Of a stretch of DNA of 64,000 nucleotides, positions 9,517-17,060 are shown in pieces. The stretch's first letter is position 1, and each line of letters opens with the position of its first letter. Below the pieces are notes generated by a model. That model worked only from the letters and a program-made list of their open reading frames with translations. It was not told the DNA's origin and did not search any database. The position numbers and the translations under genes are program-made. The stretch is taken from positions 1-64,000 of the forward strand of contig QVMW01000016.1 of NCBI GenBank assembly GCA_003417655.1. The letters are read 5' to 3'. This DNA comes from Rhodobacteraceae bacterium 63075 (lineage in GTDB: Bacteria; Pseudomonadota; Alphaproteobacteria; Rhodobacterales; Rhodobacteraceae).

Positions 9517-11538
9517 TCACAAATGATCGCGCGTGATCCGTTCGTCCCAGTGTTTCTCGGCGATCAGCTCATCGCCCTCCCAGGCGCGCAGCTCGGCAGT
9601 GATGATGAAATCCTCGGCGTCAGAGCGCAGAAGCGTCCGCGTTTCGGTTCGCACCGACCAATCGCCGCGGCTCAGCCCATAATGCCATTCGGTGCGCCCC
9701 CAGGCGGTGGTGACGTCCTCGAGCTTTACGCCATATGTCTCGTATCCCTGCTTGTGCAGGGTGATATCGTTGGTCAGCAGCCGCGTGACGCCGCTACCAT
9801 CGGCGATCTGCATCTCGATCTCGCCCCGGCCTGCGTCTTCCACGACATGAAAGTAGCTTTCCGGATCTGCGATCTGCTCGGTCGGCGGCGGTGGTCCCGC
9901 CTCCGGAGGTCCGAAATCCGGCAGCGCCGCATCCAACGGCGAGGCTGCGCGCAACGGCAGTTCCAGCGCGCTGCCCTCGGTATGCAAGCTCAGCGTGACA
10001 GGTTCCGGCGCAGGCCAGATCATCGGGAAGTAGCTGCTCGACAAGGCCAGCCGAAGCCGGTGCCCGGCAGGCAGGGACTGCGCGACATGCTTCATCGGGA
10101 TGGTGACGTCATGGACCTGGCCGGGCTCCAGCATTTCGGGGCTGTCATGGCCCTGGCGATGCGTCAGGTTGAACACCCCGTAGGAAATCCGCGTGCCCCG
10201 ACCGTCCGGGTGGACATCCACCAGCCGTGCCGCGATCTGCGCCACGGGCCTGTCCACGCTCAGCCGCAGATGCACATTGGCATCCCCGGCGAAGGCCAGG
10301 CCCTCGTCGGGGATGTCGATCTCGAAACACAGGCTGCCGGCGTCCTCCCGCCTCTGATCCACCGGCGCATCTCCGGGCTTGCCGTAGCCGCACCATTTGC
10401 CCGCGGCCATGCCGACATCCGCAGGGGTTTGGTGATGAAGAAGTGCGGTTTCGGGTGCCTTCTCGAGGTTCAGCGCGCCATCCGGCGTCAGGTGAAACAT
10501 CCTGCGTTCCACCTGTGGTGACGGCCAGGACGGCTCGGCGATCCAGCGCCCGGGGCGGCTTTCGTAGTGACCCTGCGGCGGGACGCTGTCCTGCATGTAG
10601 AGCCGCAGCATCGGCTCTTCCATGATCCCGGTTTCCTGTCCCTTGAGCCAGTGATCCCACCAGCGCAGCTCCTCTTGCAGAAATCCGATGGCCGGTCCCG
10701 GCGCGCCTATGTGGGGATAGCGATGCGCCCATGGCCCGATGAGCCCCTTTCTTGGCCCTTGCAAATGCTCCATCAGGCGAAAGACGCTGCGCGGGTAGCC
10801 ATCCGCCCAGCCCGAGACGGCATAGACCGGGACCTGCACGCGCGACCAGTCCTCGCAGATCGACCCGTGCTGCCAGAAGGCGTCGCGGCGCTGATGCGCC
10901 AGCCAGTTTTTCTGCCACAGCCCGCTGCCCTCCAGCCGCTCCAGCCACATGTCGCGCCACTTGTCGCCCACATTCGCGGGGTCGGGCGGCAGGGTGTTGC
11001 GCCCGAACATGATCGAGGCCCAGCTGAGCTGCTCACCCAGCAGGCAACCGCCCATGTAATGGACATCATCGGCATAGCGGTCATCGGTGGAGCAGAGTGT
11101 CACAACTGCCTTGAGGGCGGGCGGCTGCAAGGCGGCGATCTGCAACCCGTTGAAGCCGCCCCAGGAAATGCCGATCATGCCGACAGAGCCGTCGCACCAG
11201 GGCTGTTCGGCGATCCAGGCGATGGCGTCGCAGCCGTCCTGCAATTCCTGCGGCAGGTATTCGTCGACCATCAACCCCTCGGAATCGCCCGCGCCGCGCA
11301 GATCGAGCCGGATCACCGCATAGCCATGCCCGGCCAGATAGGGCTGCATCGAGGCGTCGCGCGCGGTAGTGAAATCGTTCTTGCGATAGGGCAGGTATTC
11401 GAGGATTGCCGGGACCGGCGCCGCCTCGGCGCCCTCGGGCAACCATATGCGCGCGGCCAGCTTGCAGCCGTCCGGCATCGGGATTTCCATATGGTGTATT
11501 TCCCGCACCGCATGGGGAAACGCGTCAACCTGCTCCAT
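9517..11538 (-). CDS. CocE/NonD family alpha/beta hydrolase
   Basis: A 673-residue serine hydrolase of the X-Pro dipeptidyl-peptidase / cocaine esterase / alpha-amino-acid ester hydrolase group. The N-terminal alpha/beta-hydrolase domain (about 10-330) has the nucleophile elbow GISWGG and begins with MPDGCKLAARIWLPEG. The C-terminal half is the jelly-roll domain typical of the family. The start at 11538 is preferred over one 21 bases upstream because AAGGAGG lies 8 bases before it. There is no signal peptide. It is divergent from the HTH regulator and shares the TTCGCG repeat with the transporter operon, so it probably deacylates or cleaves the imported substrate. Confidence 0.88.
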   Translation of the reverse strand: MEQVDAFPHAVREIHHMEIPMPDGCKLAARIWLPEGAEAAPVPAILEYLPYRKNDFTTARDASMQPYLAGHGYAVIRLDLRGAGDSEGLMVDEYLPQELQDGCDAIAWIAEQPWCDGSVGMIGISWGGFNGLQIAALQPPALKAVVTLCSTDDRYADDVHYMGGCLLGEQLSWASIMFGRNTLPPDPANVGDKWRDMWLERLEGSGLWQKNWLAHQRRDAFWQHGSICEDWSRVQVPVYAVSGWADGYPRSVFRLMEHLQGPRKGLIGPWAHRYPHIGAPGPAIGFLQEELRWWDHWLKGQETGIMEEPMLRLYMQDSVPPQGHYESRPGRWIAEPSWPSPQVERRMFHLTPDGALNLEKAPETALLHHQTPADVGMAAGKWCGYGKPGDAPVDQRREDAGSLCFEIDIPDEGLAFAGDANVHLRLSVDRPVAQIAARLVDVHPDGRGTRISYGVFNLTHRQGHDSPEMLEPGQVHDVTIPMKHVAQSLPAGHRLRLALSSSYFPMIWPAPEPVTLSLHTEGSALELPLRAASPLDAALPDFGPPEAGPPPPTEQIADPESYFHVVEDAGRGEIEMQIADGSGVTRLLTNDITLHKQGYETYGVKLEDVTTAWGRTEWHYGLSRGDWSVRTETRTLLRSDAEDFIITAELRAWEGDELIAEKHWDERITRDHL

Positions 11539-11603
11539 CTTCCGGGCCTCCTTCGCCATAATGCCGATAGCGCGAGACTACGCTGAAGCGCCGGAGCGGC
11601 AAC

Positions 11604-11619
11604 TTCGCGAGCTTTCGCG
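11604..11619. promoter_or_regulatory. Candidate operator TTCGCG-N4-TTCGCG (copy 2)
   Basis: TTCGCG AGCT TTCGCG lies in the 118-base divergent region between the CocE-type gene and the HTH regulator. It can also be read as the inverted repeat TTCGCGA-GCTT-TCGCGAA. The match in sequence and spacing to the site at 9473-9488 is the reason for calling it. Autoregulation by the adjacent regulator is an inference. Confidence 0.55.
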
Positions 11620-11656
11620 AATTGACGCGGAAATGGCTTCACTCTAACAATGCCTC

Positions 11657-12469
11657 ATGTCCGAAGAGCTTCGTCACAACCTTGCCCTGCTGTGCAGCTA
11701 TCACCCCTCCATCGCCGAGGTGTGTCGCAGGCTCGAGATCAACCGGCAGCAATTCAACAAGTATCTCGCGGGCAGCTCGCACCCATCGCGCAGCAACATG
11801 CGCCGGATCTGCGATTTCTTCGGCGTGTCGGAGTCCGAGCTTCTGATGGAGCCGCAGCAATTCGAGGAGATCGTCGCCCTCAAGCGCAAGCCGCTCCAAC
11901 AGGAAGCATTGAGCAAGCCGCTGCGTCATCTCGACAAGTTGTATCAGCACAGCCAGGACCTGGAAAAATACCTCGGCTACTATTTCAGATATTTCTACTC
12001 CTTCGGAAATCAGGGAAAGATCATTCGCTCCCTCGCGCTGATCTACCGCGAGGACAACAAGTATTACTGGAAGAACATCGAGATCCTGCGCGACCCGTAC
12101 ACAGGCCGCTCCAGCGGCTTGAACAAATATGAAGGCATCCTGTTCTACCTTGCCGACCGTTTGTACATTCTCGAATATGAATCGATCGAAGTGAACACGA
12201 TCACGCAGGCCACGTTTTACCCCAGCCACCGCGCAAGGATCGGGATTCTGCTCGGTATACAGACCGGTGGTCCGACCCGCCGGGGCCGCAAACCGGGGGC
12301 GTCAAAGGTCGCGTTGGAGTATCTTGGACGTGACATCAATGTACGTCAGGCGCTCAAGAGGACCGGGTTGTTCGACCCCGGTGACGGCGCGCCGCGTTCC
12401 GAAATCATCTCCTTGATCGAGAACAGGATGGAGCCGTCATCTTTCGTCCTTGATGTGGACGAACCCTGA
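11657..12469 (+). CDS. HTH (XRE-type) regulator of the peptide/amide cluster
   Basis: A 270-residue protein with an N-terminal Cro/CI-type helix-turn-helix (about 5-65: IAEVCRRLEINRQQFNKYL, then RICDFFGV), followed by a roughly 200-residue C-terminal region that I cannot assign to a named ligand domain. It starts shortly after the divergent cocE promoter and faces away from the cluster. This position, and the TTCGCG repeats in both promoters of the cluster, make it the likely local regulator. The C-terminal part (KYYWKNIEILRD, LYILEYESIEVNTITQATFYP) may be a sensor. The first 65 residues are typical; the rest is unusual. Confidence 0.8.
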   Translation: MSEELRHNLALLCSYHPSIAEVCRRLEINRQQFNKYLAGSSHPSRSNMRRICDFFGVSESELLMEPQQFEEIVALKRKPLQQEALSKPLRHLDKLYQHSQDLEKYLGYYFRYFYSFGNQGKIIRSLALIYREDNKYYWKNIEILRDPYTGRSSGLNKYEGILFYLADRLYILEYESIEVNTITQATFYPSHRARIGILLGIQTGGPTRRGRKPGASKVALEYLGRDINVRQALKRTGLFDPGDGAPRSEIISLIENRMEPSSFVLDVDEP

Positions 12470-12558
12470 TACCCGTTCCGGGAATGCGATTCGAACAGGC
12501 TGGCCTCTCGATACTGTGGCAAGCTGCGCGCCCCGCAGGGCCGTCATTGACCCGCGGC

Positions 12559-12921
12559 TCAGATCTTTTGCCGGCGTCTGCGGGCGCCGCCGCGGCGGCG
12601 GCGTTGCGGCAGGGCGAGATCCAGAGGGCGGGGCGGCATTTTCATGGCCTCTTCAAGCAGCGCGCAGAAGACCTCGACGGCCGGGTCCGCCTCGCGGAAG
12701 GGCGAGGCCGCCTCCAGCGCTTCTTTGGCCTGGGCGGGAAAGCTCTCATCTCCCTTGAGCCCGCCGAGCCATTGCATGACGCCCATGCGCCCCAGCTCGG
12801 CGGCGCGTTCCTCTGTGTCAGTTTCGGTTTGCAGCATGTGCAGCGTTCGTTCCAGGTGCATTGCGCCCTCCGCGCGTATTGCGAGCGAGAGCTGTGACGT
12901 GAGACTGCGGCTGGGAGCCAT
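12559..12921 (-). CDS. Small uncharacterised protein behind a cobalamin riboswitch
   Basis: An approximately 120-residue protein that I do not recognise. The start is ATG at 12921 (a TTG 6 bases upstream is also possible); no strong ribosome-binding site is visible. The chain is predicted mainly helical, with segments such as SQLSLAIRAEGAMHLERTL and AVEVFCALLEEAMKM, and ends in an Arg-rich tail (RRRRGGARRRRQ). There is no signal peptide or membrane segment. Its start lies about 46 bases downstream of a cobalamin aptamer on the same strand, so it is probably repressed by B12. The opposite-strand frame over this region is low-complexity and less protein-like. Function unknown. Confidence 0.6.
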   Translation of the reverse strand: MAPSRSLTSQLSLAIRAEGAMHLERTLHMLQTETDTEERAAELGRMGVMQWLGGLKGDESFPAQAKEALEAASPFREADPAVEVFCALLEEAMKMPPRPLDLALPQRRRRGGARRRRQKI

Positions 12922-12966
12922 GTGCAATCACCCGTCCGAGGCACCCCGCCCGTAGGTTGACAGATG

Positions 12967-13140
12967 ATGGCAGGTCTCCTGACTCGCGGGTCCTTGCTTA
13001 CTTCGCCCTTCCCGGGCGCAGGCCCAGTGGATATTTCGAAGCGCGCTTTCCGCTCACAGTTGCGGGGGCAGTCACGGACTTGGCAAGATGCCGCACCGTG
13101 TTCCCATTTCATCCCGCGCGGCGCACCGCTTGGGAACCAT
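12967..13140 (-). ncRNA. Cobalamin (B12) riboswitch
   Basis: On the minus strand the region carries the conserved cobalamin aptamer core in order. It has a GGTTCCC...GGGAAC stem near the 5' end, then GCCCCCGCAACTGTGAGCGG, CCACTG, GGGAAGG, and the B12-box AGTCAGGAGACCTGCC (complement of 12969-12984). All core elements are intact. The only gene downstream on the same strand is the small uncharacterised CDS at 12559-12921. No cobalamin synthesis or transport gene is in the window, so the switch points to that small gene, or to a transcript running past it. Confidence 0.93.
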
Positions 13141-13211
13141 CGCCCCCAGAGTGGCGCTGACATGTGCCCCTGTCAATCACCGTTTGCTGCAAGACCGGCC
13201 AGGGGTCGCGC

Positions 13212-13726
13212 TCACGCGACGCCTTCCTGGCGGGCGCGCGCTTCGGCAAGGGCCGTCAGCTTGTCCAGAAGGCGCAGGAACTCGGCACATTCCCCCGCGC
13301 CGAGGCAGCCTACGACCTGCTCGTTGCGCGATATGACCTCGGCAAGAACCTCGTCATGCAGGGTGCGGCCTTGCGGCGAGAGGCTTACTTGGATGACGCG
13401 CCTGTCGGTCGTTCCGGTAGCGGTGCGCACGAGGCCTCGGTCAGCAAGGGAGGAAACCGTACGGCTGAGCTGCCCCTTGTCCATTGAAAGCTCGGCGCGG
13501 ATGCTTGTCACCGTCGCCTTCTCGGTTGCATGGGTCAGCCCGATCACGCGCCATTCGTTGAGCGTGATGCCGAAGCGTTTCCGAAAATTTCCCGAGCCCA
13601 GGCGTTCGAGCAGCAGGTTGAATCGTGCGGTGCGAAATGTGAGCGCATCGGTTATCGTGTTGATCGGGGGGGGTGGATGCGCGGTGGCGCCTCGCCCCTG
13701 TTTTCGGTGCTGCCTCTTCGTGTCAT
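13212..13726 (-). CDS. MarR-type regulator, frame interrupted at a C8 run
   Basis: The continuous reading frame from 13547 to 13212 encodes most of a MarR winged helix (TSIRAELSMDKGQLSRTVSS, LADRGLVRTATGTTDRRV). MarR sequence continues upstream of it (LLLERLGSGNFRKRFGITLNEW) but has no ATG, GTG or TTG in frame. A proper start, ATG at 13726 with AAGGAGG 7 bases upstream, exists in another frame. The two frames join if the run of eight C (complement of 13666-13673) were nine. This could be a sequencing error, a real inactivating shift, or slippage at the homopolymer. The restored protein would be about 170 residues. It lies 75 bases downstream of the DUF2855 gene. Confidence 0.75.
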
Positions 13727-13801
13727 GTCGCCGCCTCCTTCCATGTGATCGAAGGCGAAGCGCCCGGGCAAGTCAATCCGCCGCGGCAAGGACATGCCAC
13801 G

Positions 13802-14869
13802 TCAGAGCACGATCACATGGCCCTCACCCGGGTTCGCCTTGCCGCGCGCAAGGGCGTCGTAGACGGGTCGTGCGGCATCAAGACCCGTGTGCCGCTTCAG
13901 CGTCATCCAGCTTTCTGCATCCGCCGCGACGCGCTTCCATGCCGCCGTGATCCTGCGCTCGATCACCCCCGGGCCCCAGTCTTCGCGCCGCTTGGCGATC
14001 TGGCTTGGCGCAAAGAAGAATTGCGGCTTCGCGCCCGGCATTTGCTGCGGCTTGGCGAACTTGTCCCAATGGCTCGTACCGACCGCCGCCGAATGTTTCA
14101 ACTCCTCGCCCAGATGCGTGTGAAGGCGCAGTTTGACCTCGGCGTTGCCCGCCATGTCGACATAGACGCTGGGGAGCCGGTCGATATCTTCGATCTCATC
14201 GTAGCTCAGCACACTGTCGCAATCTCTCAGGCCCTCGACAAAGCTGCGGTTGCCCTCGGAGGTCAGCCCGATGATGCTGAAGTCGCGTGGCTCAAGCTCG
14301 GCCAGGAACTTCGCCAGCCCTAGCCCGGTCTTTGAGGAGGCGCTGCCGATGATGATCTGTTCTGCGCCGAAGAAAGCATTGTCCTCGAGCCAGTCCGTCA
14401 GCACGAAAGACGTTGCCAGAAGCGGCTGCAAGAGCGCGCGCAGCCCATCCTCGCGCCAGTCGCCTCCGCTTATCTCGGCATAGCGGTTGTAGACGGCCGG
14501 CAGTTCCGCGCGGTGGGCGCTGTGATCGAAAAACATTCCCCCTTCGTCCAGTTCCGGGCAAATGACAAGCTCTTCGGCCATCGGAAAGAAGCCGTAGAGC
14601 CGCGTGCCTTCTGCAAGCGTCTCCGTGCGGCTCTCGGTGACCCGCGCCGTGCCCCATACAGGCACGATCCCTTGCCCTTCGATGCCGCTGGGAAAGAACT
14701 TCCAATACCCGATCACGAACCCCGTTGCCGCGTATGTGACGTTATTGGCCGTCAGTGCAAAACTCTCCAGCCGAAGCCGCGCCTCTCCGTCTTCCAGAGT
14801 TGCGGAGGGTATTTCTTCGAGCCTGGTGGCCGTGATATCGCCCTGGTCGGTCAGAATACGCTGCGGCAT
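13802..14869 (-). CDS. DUF2855 family protein (MDR-like fold)
   Basis: A 355-residue protein of the DUF2855 family, distantly related to medium-chain dehydrogenases/reductases but lacking an obvious zinc site. Characteristic segments are the N-terminal FALTANNVTYAATG and GYWKFFP, with a Rossmann-like IIIGSASSKTGLGLAKFL near residue 195. No enzymatic role is established for the family that I can name with confidence. It is co-directional with the downstream MarR-type gene, so the two may form an enzyme/regulator pair. Confidence 0.82.
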   Translation of the reverse strand: MPQRILTDQGDITATRLEEIPSATLEDGEARLRLESFALTANNVTYAATGFVIGYWKFFPSGIEGQGIVPVWGTARVTESRTETLAEGTRLYGFFPMAEELVICPELDEGGMFFDHSAHRAELPAVYNRYAEISGGDWREDGLRALLQPLLATSFVLTDWLEDNAFFGAEQIIIGSASSKTGLGLAKFLAELEPRDFSIIGLTSEGNRSFVEGLRDCDSVLSYDEIEDIDRLPSVYVDMAGNAEVKLRLHTHLGEELKHSAAVGTSHWDKFAKPQQMPGAKPQFFFAPSQIAKRREDWGPGVIERRITAAWKRVAADAESWMTLKRHTGLDAARPVYDALARGKANPGEGHVIVL

Positions 14870-14991
14870 GGGCCTCTCCCTTTCGTGGCATCATCGGCAG
14901 TCTCGCGGCGAAATGCCAGACTTGCGCATGCAAACGTGGCGTCAGCGCCGGCGAGCAGGGCCGGCAGGCGGCAGTGACAGTTTGGATTGGC

Positions 14992-15077
14992 TGGTACCCG
15001 CGGCCGGACTCGAACCGGCACGGCCCTGAGGCCTGGAGATTTTAAGTCTCCTGTGTCTACCATTCCACCACGCGGGC
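14992..15077 (-). tRNA. trnL: tRNA-Leu (anticodon UAA)
   Basis: The minus strand folds as an 86-base class II tRNA with acceptor GCCCGCG / CGCGGGT and an encoded ACCA end. The anticodon arm GGAGACTTAAAATCTCC places TAA in the loop. A long variable arm and the T-arm GCCGGTTCGAGTCCGGC are present. The anticodon and variable arm identify leucine. No integrase or duplicated 3' end was seen nearby. Confidence 0.96.
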
Positions 15078-15247
15078 CAGCTTTGAAATGCCTAGCGTGA
15101 CGCGACACTGAAGACAATCTCGGAACTGCGGGGCGCGAGGCGTGATATTTTCAAATGTTCCGATAAACTGCTGTCTCACCTTTGCGGGTGGATTGAAAGC
15201 GCGTCTGCTTCCATAGTGGTCAAGCCTCTGACGCGGAAAGGTTTCAC

Positions 15248-16081
15248 ATGACGAACAGCTATTTCGCCCCGCAAGGCGGCCATCCCGGCCAGGAGCAGCT
15301 TCTGACGGACCGCGCCGTCTTTACAGAAAGCTACGCTGTGCTCCCGAAAGGCACGATGCGTGACATCACGACAAGCTTCCTGCCGTTCTGGGAAGACACG
15401 CGGCTCTGGGTGATCGCGCGGCCCATGAGCGGCTTTGCAGAGACCTTTTCGCATTACATCATGGAGGTGCAGCCCGGCGGCGGCTCGGATCGGCCCGAAA
15501 CGGAAGCGGGCGCCGAAGCGGTGCTCTTCGTGGTGGAAGGCGCAGGCGAGTTGAGCCTTGACGGCAAGGTGCACACGCTGACGCCGGGCGGCTATGCCTA
15601 CCTGCCGCCGGATACGCCCTGGAGCCTGCGCAATAGGGGCGACGCGCCGCTGCGTTTTCACTGGATCAGGAAGGCCTACCAGCCCGTCGCGGGGCTGGAC
15701 GCCCCGGAGGCGCTGGTTCTCAACGAGAACGACATCGCGCCGGCGCCGATGCCCGGCACGGACGGCAAATGGGCGACGACCCGCTTTGTCGACCCTGCCG
15801 ACATGCGCCATGACATGCATGTGACCGTCGTGACTTTCGAGCCCGGCGCGGTGATCCCCTTTCTCGAAACCCATGTGATGGAGCACGGGCTATACGTGCT
15901 GGAAGGCAAGGCGGCCTACCGGCTCAATACTGACTGGGTCGAAGTCGAGGCGGGTGATTACATGTGGCTGCGCGCCTTCTGCCCGCAGGCCTGTTACGCC
16001 GGCGGGCCGGGGCGCTTTCGTTACCTGCTCTACAAGGATGTGAACCGGCATATGCCGTTACGCCCGCTCGGCATCCGCTGA
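15248..16081 (+). CDS. allE: (S)-ureidoglycine aminohydrolase, bicupin
   Basis: A 277-residue bicupin enzyme that releases ammonia from ureidoglycine to give ureidoglycolate in purine/allantoin breakdown. The C-terminal cupin carries the manganese ligands typical of the family: E207, H209, H213 and Q247 (in FLETHVMEHGLYVLEG and FCPQACY). The N-terminal cupin includes AVLFVVEGAGEL and GGYAYLPP. Length matches the family. It is convergent with bhcR and next to the beta-hydroxyaspartate cycle operon. The ureidoglycolate lyase lies about 7 kb to the right, so these genes together deliver glyoxylate. GGAAAGG upstream of the ATG serves as ribosome-binding site. Confidence 0.93.
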   Translation: MTNSYFAPQGGHPGQEQLLTDRAVFTESYAVLPKGTMRDITTSFLPFWEDTRLWVIARPMSGFAETFSHYIMEVQPGGGSDRPETEAGAEAVLFVVEGAGELSLDGKVHTLTPGGYAYLPPDTPWSLRNRGDAPLRFHWIRKAYQPVAGLDAPEALVLNENDIAPAPMPGTDGKWATTRFVDPADMRHDMHVTVVTFEPGAVIPFLETHVMEHGLYVLEGKAAYRLNTDWVEVEAGDYMWLRAFCPQACYAGGPGRFRYLLYKDVNRHMPLRPLGIR

Positions 16082-16082
16082 A

Positions 16083-16898
16083 TCAGGCTGCGCCGCCGAT
16101 GGCGCGGGAGAGCGCCCCGGCGGCTTCGATGACCGGGCGCGAGAAGGCCTCGATCTCCGAGCGGCTGACGCGGCTCGTGGGACCGGAGACGGAAATCCCC
16201 GCGACCGCCTCGCCGTTCATGTCAAAGACCGGCGCGGCGATGCAGCGCATTCCCTCGTTCTTTTCCTCGTCGTCGATGGCGTAGCCCCGCGCGCGGGATT
16301 CGCGCAGATCGGCGATCAGCGGCTTGGGCTCTGTCAGCGTATGGGGCGTGAAGGCTTCGAGCCCCTGCGCGGCGATGATGTGGCGCTGGCGCGTGTCATC
16401 CATGCCGGACAGAAGCGCCTTGCCGATGCCGGAGCTGTGCATGGGCGAAAGCGTGCCCGGTGGAAAGAAGGCGCGGATGCTGGCCGTGGTCTCGACCTGG
16501 CTGACGAAAAGCACCTGGCCGTCGCGCTCTATCCCGAGATTGGCTGTCTCTCCGGTTTCTTCCATCAGCGTGCGCAAGATCGGGCGCGCGCGCTCGACGA
16601 GCGACGTGCGCCGCAGGAACCGCGCGCCGATGACGAAGGCTTCCGCGCCGATGTGCCAGAGTTGCGCGCCCGCGTCGAACTCCACCAGCCCCTTGCCCTC
16701 GAGCGTGACCAGGACGCGGTAGACCGTCGCGGGCGACTGGCCGAGATCATGGGCGAGGGTGGTGAGCGGCAGGCCCGGACTTTGGCTCAGGTAGGCGAGA
16801 ATATCCATCGCGCGGGCGAGCGATTTGATGGTGTTCTGTTCGGTCTTGTCGCTCCAGCCGCGTGGTCTGCCGCGGGATTTTCGGAGTTCGAAATCCAT
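16083..16898 (-). CDS. bhcR: IclR-type regulator BhcR
   Basis: A 271-residue IclR-family regulator. The N-terminal winged helix (about 25-90) includes LPLTTLAHDLGQSPATVYRV, and the C-terminal effector domain has GIGKALLSG and the conserved final region GEAVAGISVSGPTSRVS. It is transcribed divergently from bhcA, the arrangement of BhcR in Paracoccus denitrificans, where it controls the cycle in response to glyoxylate (known for that organism). The same role here is inferred from synteny. A basic N-terminal extension (KSRGRPRG) precedes the HTH. Confidence 0.9.
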   Translation of the reverse strand: MDFELRKSRGRPRGWSDKTEQNTIKSLARAMDILAYLSQSPGLPLTTLAHDLGQSPATVYRVLVTLEGKGLVEFDAGAQLWHIGAEAFVIGARFLRRTSLVERARPILRTLMEETGETANLGIERDGQVLFVSQVETTASIRAFFPPGTLSPMHSSGIGKALLSGMDDTRQRHIIAAQGLEAFTPHTLTEPKPLIADLRESRARGYAIDDEEKNEGMRCIAAPVFDMNGEAVAGISVSGPTSRVSRSEIEAFSRPVIEAAGALSRAIGGAA

Positions 16899-17060
16899 GG
16901 ATCATCCCTTTTTGAAAATATTATTCACTATATGAAAAATACAAGTATCTGACAAGGAGCGATTTTTCTCGAAATACACAGATTAAAAAACGATTTCAAA
17001 AAAATTTACCGCGGCATCCAAGCGACTTAAACAAGACGGGACTGACCTAAGGAGACGGAT
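16899..17060. promoter_or_regulatory. bhcR-bhcA divergent promoter region with TGAA/TTCA repeats
   Basis: This 162-base AT-rich region contrasts with the GC-rich flanks. Two overlapping inverted repeats of TGAA/TTCA are present: TGAAAATATTATTCA at 16913-16927 and TTCACTATATGAA at 16924-16936. They resemble the palindromic AT-rich sites used by IclR regulators and are candidate BhcR operators. AAGGAGA just before 17061 is the bhcA ribosome-binding site. Confidence 0.55.

Noticed and set aside
12484..12897. A plus-strand frame opposite the small gene behind the riboswitch
   Set aside because: It starts in the tail of the HTH regulator region, is Ala/Gly/Arg-rich and lacks any link to the riboswitch, which points to the minus strand.
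14851..15117. A minus-strand frame running through tRNA-Leu
   Set aside because: It overlaps the tRNA gene completely and the start of DUF2855; no protein similarity.
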